Positions 1-6,663 of a DNA stretch of 31,129 nucleotides are shown piece after piece. The stretch is from Proteobacteria bacterium UBA4457. Its GTDB lineage: Bacteria; Pseudomonadota; Gammaproteobacteria; Ga0077536. The stretch's first letter is position 1; every line of letters begins with the position of its first letter. Position numbers and translations under genes: made by a program. The stretch covers positions 1 through 31,129 of the forward strand of contig DGOV01000123.1 of assembly GCA_002390205.1 (NCBI GenBank), written 5' to 3'. The notes below the pieces were generated by a model. That model had not been told where the DNA came from and did not search any database. It worked only from the letters and a program-made list of their open reading frames with translations.

Positions 1-435
1 AATGTCCTTGTAGGTGCTAGACCACGCTCAGTAGTATTCAGTAATGACAGTCAAATTATCTATGTAACCGCCGAAATTGGCGGAGAAGTAAAAAAGATAG
101 CGGCAGATACGGGCACCCTAATAAAGAAAACGACACTTCCCGATCAGAACGCAAAACCGAAAGATGTACTTCTCAGCCGAGATGGCAAAAATCTATACGT
201 CGCGGGTGGTCGTGCCAATAAGATTTTCATTCTTGACGCCGAAAGCCTAGACCATAAAAACAGTATCCCAGTAGGGAAAAGAGTTTGGGGTCTAGCACTG
301 AGTCGCGATGGATCGACCTTATACACAACCGATGGCTTGGACCACCAAGTCACCGTAATCGATACCAAATCAGAAAAAGTTAAAGCTGTAATCAAAGTAG
401 GGAAATTTCCTTGGGGTATAGCACTTGACGACTAG
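1..435 (+). CDS. PQQ-associated YVTN-type beta-propeller protein, 3' part
   Basis: The reading frame is open from base 1 to the TAG at 433-435, giving 144 residues with the start outside the window. It holds at least three beta-propeller blades of the YVTN/NHL kind, seen as repeated 'SRDG..LY' and 'VIDT' strands. The end, with 'VGKRVWGLALSRDGSTLYTT' and then 'VGKFPWGIAL', closely resembles the family called PQQ-dependent catabolism-associated beta-propeller protein (TIGR03866 as I remember it). Members usually sit beside PQQ-dependent alcohol dehydrogenases and an ABC exporter, and are thought to act in the periplasm. The precise role is not established. The pqqA gene about 560 bases downstream fits this context. 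A signal peptide cannot be assessed because the N-terminus is missing. Confidence 0.8.
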   Translation, partial: NVLVGARPRSVVFSNDSQIIYVTAEIGGEVKKIAADTGTLIKKTTLPDQNAKPKDVLLSRDGKNLYVAGGRANKIFILDAESLDHKNSIPVGKRVWGLALSRDGSTLYTTDGLDHQVTVIDTKSEKVKAVIKVGKFPWGIALDD

Positions 436-453
436 CTAGATTGAAATGAGTAG

Positions 454-472
454 GCAAGAATTTATTTCTTGC
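454..472 (+). terminator. Hairpin after the beta-propeller gene
   Basis: GCAAGAA (454-460), a five-base loop and TTCTTGC (466-472) form a perfect 7-bp stem 18 bases after the beta-propeller stop codon, followed by a T/C-rich stretch. It overlaps the 3' end of the convergent DUF1244 gene, whose stop lies in the loop. It could stop transcription from the left. The U tract is imperfect, so termination is an inference. Confidence 0.4.
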
Positions 473-758
473 TTTCTCCTTCACTAAATTTTTTATTTTG
501 CTCTTCTGTAGCTGGAGATTGGTGAAGTTTTTTCCATTCGTCATATGGCATGCCGTAAATTTCCTCACGAGCCGAATCATAATCCATGTCTATCGAACGC
601 TTCTCTGCCTCAGATCGGTACCACTTGGAAAGGCAATTCCGACAAAATCCAGCTAGATTCATCAGGTCAATATTTTGCACATCGGTGTGCTCACGTAAAT
701 AATCTCTTAAGTAACGAAAAGTAGCCGCTTCTATTTCGGTTTTTTTCTGTTTATCCAT
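462..758 (-). CDS. DUF1244 (SMc04008-like) family protein
   Basis: A 98-residue cytoplasmic protein of the DUF1244 family (PF06844). The diagnostic core 'DVQNIDLMNLAGFCRNCLSK' is present at about residues 26-45, followed by the family's 'YGMPYDEWK' near residues 69-77. C39 and C42 form a CxxC pair that could bind metal, though no function is established for the family. I start at the ATG at 758 because AGGAG lies nine bases upstream; a longer frame would begin at a TTG at 776, which includes that ribosome binding site and is less likely. The charged tail after residue 80 is low in complexity. The gene faces the beta-propeller gene tail to tail and is divergent from pqqA. Confidence 0.85.
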   Translation of the reverse strand: MDKQKKTEIEAATFRYLRDYLREHTDVQNIDLMNLAGFCRNCLSKWYRSEAEKRSIDMDYDSAREEIYGMPYDEWKKLHQSPATEEQNKKFSEGESKK

Positions 759-895
759 CGATATCAGCTCCTGCAATTTTAGATCTTATAAGTTTCTTAT
801 ATGACTTCTATAATCGTTAACACACGCTACGGCACCGCAGCCATCACTGTTTTAATAGACTTCATAGTCCCTTCGCACTTTATGCTCATAAGTTA

Positions 896-924
896 TTGAT
901 CTTATGCTAATTCAGTGCTTAAAT
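896..924 (+). promoter_or_regulatory. Possible sigma70-type promoter for pqqA
   Basis: TTGATC (896-901) and TTAAAT (919-924) are separated by 17 bases, about 70 bases upstream of the pqqA start codon. Each hexamer matches the consensus at four of six positions. The region 759-991 is otherwise A+T-rich and holds nothing else I can name; the DUF1244 promoter must also lie in it. Confidence 0.25.
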
Positions 925-991
925 ACTAGCACGTTTACCGATAGGCTATTTAGGCTTATCAAACGATTCTAATTTTAGGTGGAGAAATAAC

Positions 992-1066
992 ATGGCGTGG
1001 GAAGCACCAACATATCAAGATATACGTTTAGGATTTGAAGTAACGATGTATATAAATAATCGTTAA
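992..1066 (+). CDS. pqqA: PqqA, precursor peptide of the redox cofactor PQQ
   Basis: A 24-codon gene starting at ATG 992 and ending with TAA at 1064-1066, preceded by a strong AGGTGGAG ribosome binding site. The peptide has the PqqA hallmark: 'DIRLGFEVTMY' with Glu16 and Tyr20 spaced E-x3-Y. In known PQQ synthesis, the radical SAM enzyme PqqE, with chaperone PqqD, links these two side chains to begin building pyrroloquinoline quinone. The C-terminal Asn-Asn-Arg is also typical. No pqqB, C, D or E follows: a strong terminator comes only six bases after the stop, so this pqqA is transcribed as a single gene here. The other pqq genes must lie elsewhere, or this is an extra copy, as some PQQ producers carry. 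The PQQ-linked beta-propeller gene upstream supports the call. Confidence 0.92.
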   Translation: MAWEAPTYQDIRLGFEVTMYINNR

Positions 1067-1072
1067 TTCTGC

Positions 1073-1114
1073 CACACAATAAAAAAGGGACTCAGGTCCC
1101 TTTTTTATTGTGTG
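1073..1114 (+). terminator. Bidirectional Rho-independent terminator between pqqA and the cytochrome b561 gene
   Basis: Two perfectly complementary 19-base arms (1073-1091 and 1096-1114) flank a TCAG loop. The stem has a GGGAC/GTCCC top and an A6/T6 tract below it, so either strand yields a GC-capped hairpin followed by a U run. It lies six bases after pqqA and seven bases from the stop of the opposing cytochrome gene, so it can end both transcripts. Confidence 0.92.
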
Positions 1115-1120
1115 CGATTC

Positions 1121-1657
1121 CTACCATGGTCTGATGCGGCGCAAAGCCACCATGCCATCTCGAATGACATGACTGATAGCCCCTCCGATATGCAAAAAAA
1201 TTAACAGCAGCAGTAAGCAGGAGCTAAATTGGTGAACGCTTGTAAAAAATTCATTAACGACGACGTTCTTGCTGGCCCAAGAAGGCAGCATTAGACCAAA
1301 TAGCTTTGTACTATATCCGCTAAAAGATGAAGACAGATAGCCCGTCATTGGCTGGATAAAAAGTAACATATAAAACCCGGAGTGAACCCTACTGGCAAAC
1401 CACTGCTGCCATGGCTTGACTGTTTTAGGAAAAGGCGGCGGAGTATGTCTATATCTCCACCAAAGTCTTAGCAACATAAGGAAAAAAAGACTAAGGCCTA
1501 AAGATTTGTGCAAAGCAAAAAAATACCCTCGCTCAGCACCTCTTGGCAAATCAGTCATAAACCAACCAACACAAAAAAGCGCAGCGACTAGGGCTACTAT
1601 CAGCCAGTGTAATAGCCCTGCTGTCTTTGTATAATTGGGTAATTTATTTACAGTCAT
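1121..1657 (-). CDS. Cytochrome b561 family protein
   Basis: A 178-residue inner-membrane protein with four hydrophobic helices at roughly residues 13-33, 48-66, 90-107 and 140-160, as in bacterial b561 di-haem cytochromes (CybB/YceJ family). Likely haem ligands are the histidines near positions 17 ('LLHWL'), 49 ('ALHKS'), 141 ('VHQFS') and 155 ('FLHIGG'), one per helix. The C-terminal 'SHVIRDG' followed by a basic tail is also typical. Members pass electrons between the quinone pool and a periplasmic partner; E. coli CybB oxidises superoxide. The partner here is unknown, but neighbouring PQQ genes make an electron-transfer role plausible. The ATG at 1657 has a weak GGAA upstream. The gene is divergent from the L,D-transpeptidase gene with only 39 bases between start codons. 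Confidence 0.88.
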   Translation of the reverse strand: MTVNKLPNYTKTAGLLHWLIVALVAALFCVGWFMTDLPRGAERGYFFALHKSLGLSLFFLMLLRLWWRYRHTPPPFPKTVKPWQQWFASRVHSGFYMLLFIQPMTGYLSSSFSGYSTKLFGLMLPSWASKNVVVNEFFTSVHQFSSCLLLLLIFLHIGGAISHVIRDGMVALRRIRPW

Positions 1658-1696
1658 AGTATTGTTCCATCATCTATTAATGCTTATTGAGTACAC

Positions 1697-2356
1697 ATGA
1701 AAGCTAGGAGACTCGCATATCAACCGCTCACTACAATTTTACAGAATTATATTATTATATTGATGACCTTTATCCCATCTATTAACGCGTCTTTTGTCGC
1801 CGTAATATTGACTTGGATGACATTGTTTTTAACTGTTCTTCCAGAAAGAACATACAGCGCCGATCAGTATCGCGTCGAAGTCGATAAAACGCGTCGCACT
1901 CTGACATTGTCAAACGCATTAGGCGAGGTTGTCAAAGAATTTAAGGTTGCTTTGGGCCGTGGAGGATTGGGTCATAAGAAGGCACGGGGAGACGGCATTA
2001 CGCCTTTAGGCTCTTACATTGTGGTGGGCTTTAAGGAAAAAAGCGATTTTCATTATTTCATCAGATTAAATTATCCTAATAATAGCGATGCTCTTGACGC
2101 TTATCGGAACAATACTATCACTTTTGAACAATTACAAAAAATACTGCATGGCAATGTCTCAGGAGAGACCCCGCTTCAGAATACAGGTCTTGGAGGTGCT
2201 ATTGGACTTCATGGAATAGGCGATGAGACTGATGAAAAGCTTCTAATGCACAGTAGGCTAGACTGGACTCAAGGTTGCATAGCGTTAAAGAACGACGAGA
2301 TTGAACAACTGAGGCCTTTTCTTACCTTGGGCGTACATGTTGTAATAAAAGAATAA
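1697..2356 (+). CDS. L,D-transpeptidase (YkuD domain) family protein
   Basis: A 219-residue protein with an N-terminal hydrophobic segment (about residues 18-50) and a YkuD catalytic domain from about residue 57. The family signature is intact: 'GLHGIG' with His172, then 'RLDWTQGCIAL' with the nucleophile Cys194. Such enzymes cut and rejoin peptidoglycan stem peptides through D-Ala-binding thioester chemistry, making 3-3 crosslinks, attaching lipoproteins or acting as hydrolases; which applies here cannot be told. The start is uncertain: ATG 1697 lacks a clear ribosome binding site, and an in-frame ATG at 1763 would leave one signal-anchor helix. It is the first gene of a four-gene + strand unit, 30 bases before the MotA/ExbB-like gene, which suggests joint work in the periplasm at the cell wall. 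Confidence 0.85.
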   Translation: MKARRLAYQPLTTILQNYIIILMTFIPSINASFVAVILTWMTLFLTVLPERTYSADQYRVEVDKTRRTLTLSNALGEVVKEFKVALGRGGLGHKKARGDGITPLGSYIVVGFKEKSDFHYFIRLNYPNNSDALDAYRNNTITFEQLQKILHGNVSGETPLQNTGLGGAIGLHGIGDETDEKLLMHSRLDWTQGCIALKNDEIEQLRPFLTLGVHVVIKE

Positions 2357-2386
2357 TCAGACCGTCACTAGCGCAAGGAGTCATTT

Positions 2387-3097
2387 ATGGTCGAGAATTC
2401 TTACGACAGCCATCGATATTTCTTGATGTGGTTAATCGCCCTAGGAGTGATTCAGTTCTTTGTTTTTCTCGGTTTCGATAAAGGTTATCTTGCTGTCGCA
2501 TTCGAGAATGATCAAAGCCATATTACAAAAGTTATAGCCGGTATATTTTTATTTGGTTCTATTCACTGTGGGCTACGACTAAAACAACTGTGTATAGAGT
2601 TAAATGTAGTTATTTCTTTAGAAGAAAAATTACTAGCCATAGATCGTTATGCACGTAAAGATCTTTATGATTTTAGCGTCGCCACAAAAGGTATTAGCTC
2701 TGATTACCTAAAAAAATTATCTATTGATGACGCCAGCCAAAGTCATTCAACTACTATCAACTCCGCAACAGAAGTATTAATCGCTCAAGCTAAAAGAGGC
2801 CATGAGTCAGCCTGGTTTTTAGTGGATCTTCTCATCAAGTTTGGTTTGTTAGGGACCATCATTGGCTTTATTTTAATGCTTAGCTCTCTGAGTGAGGCCG
2901 ACACGCTCGATATTCAGACAATGCAGATAGTACTCAAGGACATGAGCGGTGGTATGGGCACGGCTTTATATACGACATTACTGGGACTATCGAGCAGTCT
3001 ATTACTCTCAGGCCAATACCTTTTAATGGATAAATGTGCAGACGATCTAATAGAACGATTACTTAATATTACTAGTCTAATCTCTAATAAAGAGTAG
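2387..3097 (+). CDS. MotA/TolQ/ExbB-like proton channel family protein
   Basis: A 236-residue inner-membrane protein with a strong AAGGAG site six bases before its ATG. Helices lie near residues 13-30, 45-62, 145-166 and 190-212. The last two, 'LIKFGLLGTIIGFILMLSS' and 'GMGTALYTTLLGLSSS', carry the small-residue pattern of the MotA/TolQ/ExbB family (PF01618), which forms pentamers that let ions drive movement of a partner. A predicted cytoplasmic loop (about 63-140) separates the two helix pairs. Four helices resemble MotA, while the length is nearer to ExbB/TolQ. The next gene, 11 bases on, encodes a one-helix protein that could be the MotB/ExbD-like partner. No tonB, tolA or flagellar gene is nearby, so the driven process is unknown. 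Confidence 0.85.
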   Translation: MVENSYDSHRYFLMWLIALGVIQFFVFLGFDKGYLAVAFENDQSHITKVIAGIFLFGSIHCGLRLKQLCIELNVVISLEEKLLAIDRYARKDLYDFSVATKGISSDYLKKLSIDDASQSHSTTINSATEVLIAQAKRGHESAWFLVDLLIKFGLLGTIIGFILMLSSLSEADTLDIQTMQIVLKDMSGGMGTALYTTLLGLSSSLLLSGQYLLMDKCADDLIERLLNITSLISNKE

Positions 3098-3108
3098 GCA
3101 CAGAAGCA

Positions 3109-3714
3109 GTGGCATTCAGTAACGCATGGAAAAAAAAGCGCGGTAGTACCGATCCATTCACAGATTTATTGTTCAATGCGTTACTTGGGTTTACCTACTT
3201 ATTCCTTATAGCAGTGATGTTTATGAACCCTGTAGCTGAGACTGGAGTCATAGAGGCCAAAGCCGAATATATCATAGCGTTAAATTGGCCTGATAATGAC
3301 CCCAATGACATAGATATTTGGGTAGAAGACCCGGTCGGAAATATTATTTGGTTCAAAAACAGAGAGGCCGGATTAGTACACCTCGACCGAGATGACCGAG
3401 GAAATATCAATGACCTCATAAAATTTAATGAGCAACAAGTTAGCAATCCTTTAAACCAAGAACTAGTGACTATAAGAGGGGTAGTTCCAGGTGAGTATGT
3501 AGTTAATATTCACTATTACGAGACTGTTACCAACACTCCAGTTGATGTGTCGGTAAAGATTTCCCGCGTAAACCCTACTCTTGAAGTAGCTTATTATGGG
3601 AAAATGACCCTTGAGAAAAAAGGTGTTGAAAAAACAGCCGTGAGATTCCACATCTCAAATCAAGGAAATATTGAACACATTAATAAAATAGAAAAAAGCA
3701 TTCTGCTTTTATGA
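3109..3714 (+). CDS. Membrane-anchored periplasmic protein, likely ExbD/MotB-like partner
   Basis: 201 residues from a GTG start at 3109. A short basic N-terminus is followed by one helix (about residues 19-40) beginning 'DPFTDLLFNALLGF', with Asp15 and Asp19 at its inner edge. ExbD, TolR and MotB carry an essential ion-binding Asp at the equivalent place, so Asp19 is a candidate. The rest is predicted periplasmic and has no OmpA-like peptidoglycan-binding motif. Its 'DIDIWVEDPVGN' and 'HLDRDDRGNIND' segments (about residues 67-101) resemble Asp-rich beta-sandwich domains such as DUF2135. It is located between the channel gene and a third membrane gene. I do not know a characterised homologue; the pairing is inferred from gene order and topology. 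Confidence 0.75.
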   Translation: MAFSNAWKKKRGSTDPFTDLLFNALLGFTYLFLIAVMFMNPVAETGVIEAKAEYIIALNWPDNDPNDIDIWVEDPVGNIIWFKNREAGLVHLDRDDRGNINDLIKFNEQQVSNPLNQELVTIRGVVPGEYVVNIHYYETVTNTPVDVSVKISRVNPTLEVAYYGKMTLEKKGVEKTAVRFHISNQGNIEHINKIEKSILLL

Positions 3715-3734
3715 GAAAATTTAGGAGCTGAATC

Positions 3735-4244
3735 GTGACTTTAAGTGTTCTTGGCCTCACTCTATCATACGTTGCAATGGCTATTCTTTTACTTGTTTTT
3801 TTACAGTATACGATTCTTCATTGGGGACAAAAAGCAGCGGCAATAGTAATTATTTCCGTCTTGTACTTCGTGGTTTACACTTCGTATTCTGAACTCTTAG
3901 GTTGGCCAGCTGACAGTCCTCTACCTACACACTTTAAGTACCATTATTCTGTAGTAAAGGAACCATCAAAAAGCGATCCAGCCAGAGCCGGTTCTATTTA
4001 CATTTGGATTACCGACCTCGACACAGAACAAGGCTCCCAAGAACCTCGCGCTTATAAGGTCGCTTACTCTCAAAAAAATCACAAAAAAATAGAGCTCGCC
4101 CAAAAAAAGACACAAAAAGGGATTAAACAACTCGGAGAAGTCGTAAAGGAGAAAAAATCTGGTGGGATTGGAGATGTGCTTGAAAAAGGTAGTGTTACAT
4201 TAAATTTTTATGATATAGCAGGCACGAAAGCCAATCATAAATAA
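3735..4244 (+). CDS. Uncharacterised two-helix membrane protein with charged tail
   Basis: 169 residues from a GTG start at 3735, with GGAG seven bases upstream and 20 bases after the preceding gene. Two hydrophobic helices (about 5-27 and 33-51) are followed by a soluble part containing 'GSIYIWITDLD' and 'EPRAYKVAYS', then a lysine/glutamine-rich, probably helical stretch (about 112-150). I do not recognise a named family. Tight spacing makes it the last member of the transpeptidase/MotA-ExbB-like unit, so it may be an accessory subunit of that complex. Whether its soluble part is cytoplasmic cannot be decided from sequence. The gene meets tilS tail to tail with two bases between stop codons. 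Confidence 0.7.
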   Translation: MTLSVLGLTLSYVAMAILLLVFLQYTILHWGQKAAAIVIISVLYFVVYTSYSELLGWPADSPLPTHFKYHYSVVKEPSKSDPARAGSIYIWITDLDTEQGSQEPRAYKVAYSQKNHKKIELAQKKTQKGIKQLGEVVKEKKSGGIGDVLEKGSVTLNFYDIAGTKANHK

Positions 4245-4259
4245 AGTTAGGAAACTTTA
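4242..4259. other. Short hairpin over the two convergent stop codons
   Basis: TAAAGTT (4242-4248) and AACTTTA (4253-4259) form a perfect 7-bp stem with an AGGA loop. It contains the stop codons of both the + strand gene ending at 4244 and tilS. It is A+T-rich and lacks a U tract, so it is at most a weak terminator or an end-stabilising hairpin. Confidence 0.35.
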
Positions 4260-5605
4260 ATGTCTTGTTCATAGATAGACAGCCTCAAACTGAAAGAAAA
4301 GCCAACCTCCCCCTCTTCTGCTAAATATTTTCTGCTTATTCCATAGCCGCAGACAGCGACAATCTCGTCACCATTTTTTATGATCGGGATAAAAGCTCTC
4401 TCCCATGGAGGGACATTCCATTGTTGAAAAAGTTTTTTTAAATCATGGTGGAAGGCACTTCTAGCTGGCTGAAATTTTTCTCCACCTTTTCGAAAGCCTA
4501 TTTTGATAGACTGATGTGAAATCTTGTTGGGATCTAGAACTTCACGTCCAGCTTTTTTTCCGACCTCCAACTCTCCCCAGGGCATAGACACAGATAGTCC
4601 GGTCCAACCAAGTGAAGGGCAGGTAGATAGGGGTAATTTATGCATTAAATAGATCTGAGTACGATACAGTCTAACTTCAACTCCGCCCCATCTAACGACG
4701 GGGCTTCGCTTACGAGTTGAATTCAAAATCCCTAGAATCGCGAGCACATGACTTTCTCTGGGTACTGGAAAGTCACTCCGTTCCAACAACCTTTTTATTA
4801 AAAACCCATGAAGAGACTCAGGAAAAAATTTAAAAATCCGTACCGAATAAATACCCTCAGAAATAACACATTCCTTAATTTTAGGATCAAAAATTTGGTT
4901 CAGCCCATCAACAATTTCTAGCTGCCTAAGTCCAACACGATATATCCCCTCGAGAGCCGAAGGATAAATTTTCTCTAACGCTGGCAGCCCAGCTTTTCTA
5001 ATATTATTTCGTAGGTACTTATCTGATAAATTGCTAGAGTCTTCTACCCATTTTAATTTTTTTTCAAGCGCATAATCTTTTATACACTCTGCTGAAAAAT
5101 TCAACAAAGGACGCATCAAAGAACCTTGACCAAAGCTGCGTACTTCTCTCATACCTTTCAGACCATGAGGCCCAGCACCTGACATTGCATGATGAATAAT
5201 TGTTTCAACTTGATCGTTCTTATGGTGAGCCGTGAGTAATACACTATTGGCATCAACATGCCTCTCCAGAACTTCATAACGTGCATTTCTAGCCCATGCC
5301 TCTTCACTTTGCTTAGCCTTACGAAGGGCGGTAACTCGAACAACAGAGCACTTAATATTATAAAGGCTAGCTATTTCCTTACAGTGAGTACCCCATTCTA
5401 AGCTTGAAGGACTCAAGCCATGATCAACATGGATTAAAGACAGGGAAATATTTTCACTTTCTCTGACGTAAGATACAACCAAATCGAGCAGCACAGAGCT
5501 GTCGAGTCCGCCGCTGTAAGCCACAACAAGTCGAGAGCTGCGTAAGTTTTTAATCTTCTTTAAAAGATGGGCCCGGAAAGTTTCAAACGTTAAATGAGTC
5601 TTCAC
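4247..5605 (-). CDS. tilS: tRNA(Ile)-lysidine synthase
   Basis: TilS attaches lysine to C34 of the CAU-anticodon tRNA(Ile), using ATP, so that the tRNA reads AUA and is charged with isoleucine; it is essential in nearly all bacteria. The 452 residues show the PP-loop ATPase motif 'SGGLDSS' at residues 31-37, 'HVDHGLSP' and 'LTAHHKNDQVET' of the N-terminal domain, then the central substrate-binding region and a C-terminal TilS domain with 'GFRKGGEKFQP' (E. coli protein: about 430). The start is a GTG at 5605; no better in-frame start precedes the PP-loop. It is the last gene of the long rpsB-to-tilS run, next to accA as in many gammaproteobacteria. Confidence 0.96.
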   Translation of the reverse strand: MKTHLTFETFRAHLLKKIKNLRSSRLVVAYSGGLDSSVLLDLVVSYVRESENISLSLIHVDHGLSPSSLEWGTHCKEIASLYNIKCSVVRVTALRKAKQSEEAWARNARYEVLERHVDANSVLLTAHHKNDQVETIIHHAMSGAGPHGLKGMREVRSFGQGSLMRPLLNFSAECIKDYALEKKLKWVEDSSNLSDKYLRNNIRKAGLPALEKIYPSALEGIYRVGLRQLEIVDGLNQIFDPKIKECVISEGIYSVRIFKFFPESLHGFLIKRLLERSDFPVPRESHVLAILGILNSTRKRSPVVRWGGVEVRLYRTQIYLMHKLPLSTCPSLGWTGLSVSMPWGELEVGKKAGREVLDPNKISHQSIKIGFRKGGEKFQPARSAFHHDLKKLFQQWNVPPWERAFIPIIKNGDEIVAVCGYGISRKYLAEEGEVGFSFSLRLSIYEQDIKVS

Positions 5606-5632
5606 TACATTTTGACTAAAACCAGCTTGTTA

Positions 5633-6628
5633 TTAGCTGTTTTTTTCCTTGTATTGACCAATTGAGGCGATACGTGTTCGGCGCGCTAGCACCAGCGTAT
5701 CAGGAGACATTGGTAAGAGTGTCTTCAACTCTTGCGCTATGACAGATCTAAGACTTGCCATCGCAGAATCGGGTTCACGGTGTGCACCCCCTAAAGGCTC
5801 CTCGATAACTCTATCTATTAAACCTAATTGCAACAAAATAGGAGCGGTTATACCCATCGCTGCAGCTGCGTCCGGGGCTTTATCAGCACTTTTCCACAAA
5901 ATAGAAGCGCATCCCTCGGGTGAAATGACAGCATAGGTTGAATACTGCATCATTAACACGCGATCTGCTACGCCTATGGCCAAGGCACCTCCGGAACCGC
6001 CTTCCCCTATGACGCTTGCGATAATCGGCGTTTTCAAACCAGACATCACCAACAAATTCCGAGCAATTGCCTCGCTTTGACTCCGTTCTTCGGCTTCAAT
6101 GCCAGGGAAAGCCCCTGGTGTATCGATAAACGTCAAGACAGGCAAACGATGTCTTTCTGCTAGCTCCATTATTCTCAAAGCCTTTCTATATCCCTCTGGT
6201 TTTGGCATTCCAAAGTTTCTTCTTAAATTCTCTTTAGTGCCGCGACCCTTTTGGTGTCCGATGAAAGCGACTCCTAAGCCATCAAACTTCCCGAGGCCAC
6301 TCACGATAGCTGGGTCATCAGAAAAAGCCCTATCTCCGTGCAACTCATGAACTTCGTCAAATAATTTTTCAACATAATCAAGAGTAAAAGGCCGCTTCGG
6401 ATGCCGAGACAGTTTCGAAATTTGCGAGGCACTTAGTTTCGAGAAAATTTGGGTTGTAAGCTCCGCCGAACGGTCGCTCAACCTTTCAATTTCTTCGGAA
6501 ATGTTTAGCAGAGGGTCATGGCCAATTAGCCGCAGCTCGTCTATCTTAGCCTCTAACTCAGCAATAGGTTGTTCAAAATCTAAAAAATCCAAATTGACCT
6601 GCGAGGATCCGGTGCTTGTGTTGCTCAT
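5633..6628 (-). CDS. accA: Acetyl-CoA carboxylase carboxyltransferase subunit alpha
   Basis: AccA, with AccD, moves the carboxyl group from carboxybiotin to acetyl-CoA, giving malonyl-CoA for fatty-acid synthesis in the cytoplasm. The 331 residues match E. coli AccA (319) from 'LDFLDFEQPIAELEAKIDEL' onward, including the oxyanion-hole and crotonase-fold segments 'GEGGSGGALAIGVADRVLM' and 'YAVISPEGCASILWKSADKA'. The ATG at 6628 adds about ten residues before the conserved start. accD is not in the window. It lies 35 bases after dnaE and 27 bases before tilS, a normal arrangement. Confidence 0.97.
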   Translation of the reverse strand: MSNTSTGSSQVNLDFLDFEQPIAELEAKIDELRLIGHDPLLNISEEIERLSDRSAELTTQIFSKLSASQISKLSRHPKRPFTLDYVEKLFDEVHELHGDRAFSDDPAIVSGLGKFDGLGVAFIGHQKGRGTKENLRRNFGMPKPEGYRKALRIMELAERHRLPVLTFIDTPGAFPGIEAEERSQSEAIARNLLVMSGLKTPIIASVIGEGGSGGALAIGVADRVLMMQYSTYAVISPEGCASILWKSADKAPDAAAAMGITAPILLQLGLIDRVIEEPLGGAHREPDSAMASLRSVIAQELKTLLPMSPDTLVLARRTRIASIGQYKEKNS

Positions 6629-6663
6629 GGCATTATTTTAGCTGTAAAAACACAAAGATAGAA

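Noticed and set aside
144..395. 83-codon - strand open frame opposite the beta-propeller gene
   Set aside because: The + strand frame has clear repeat motifs; this is its shadow.
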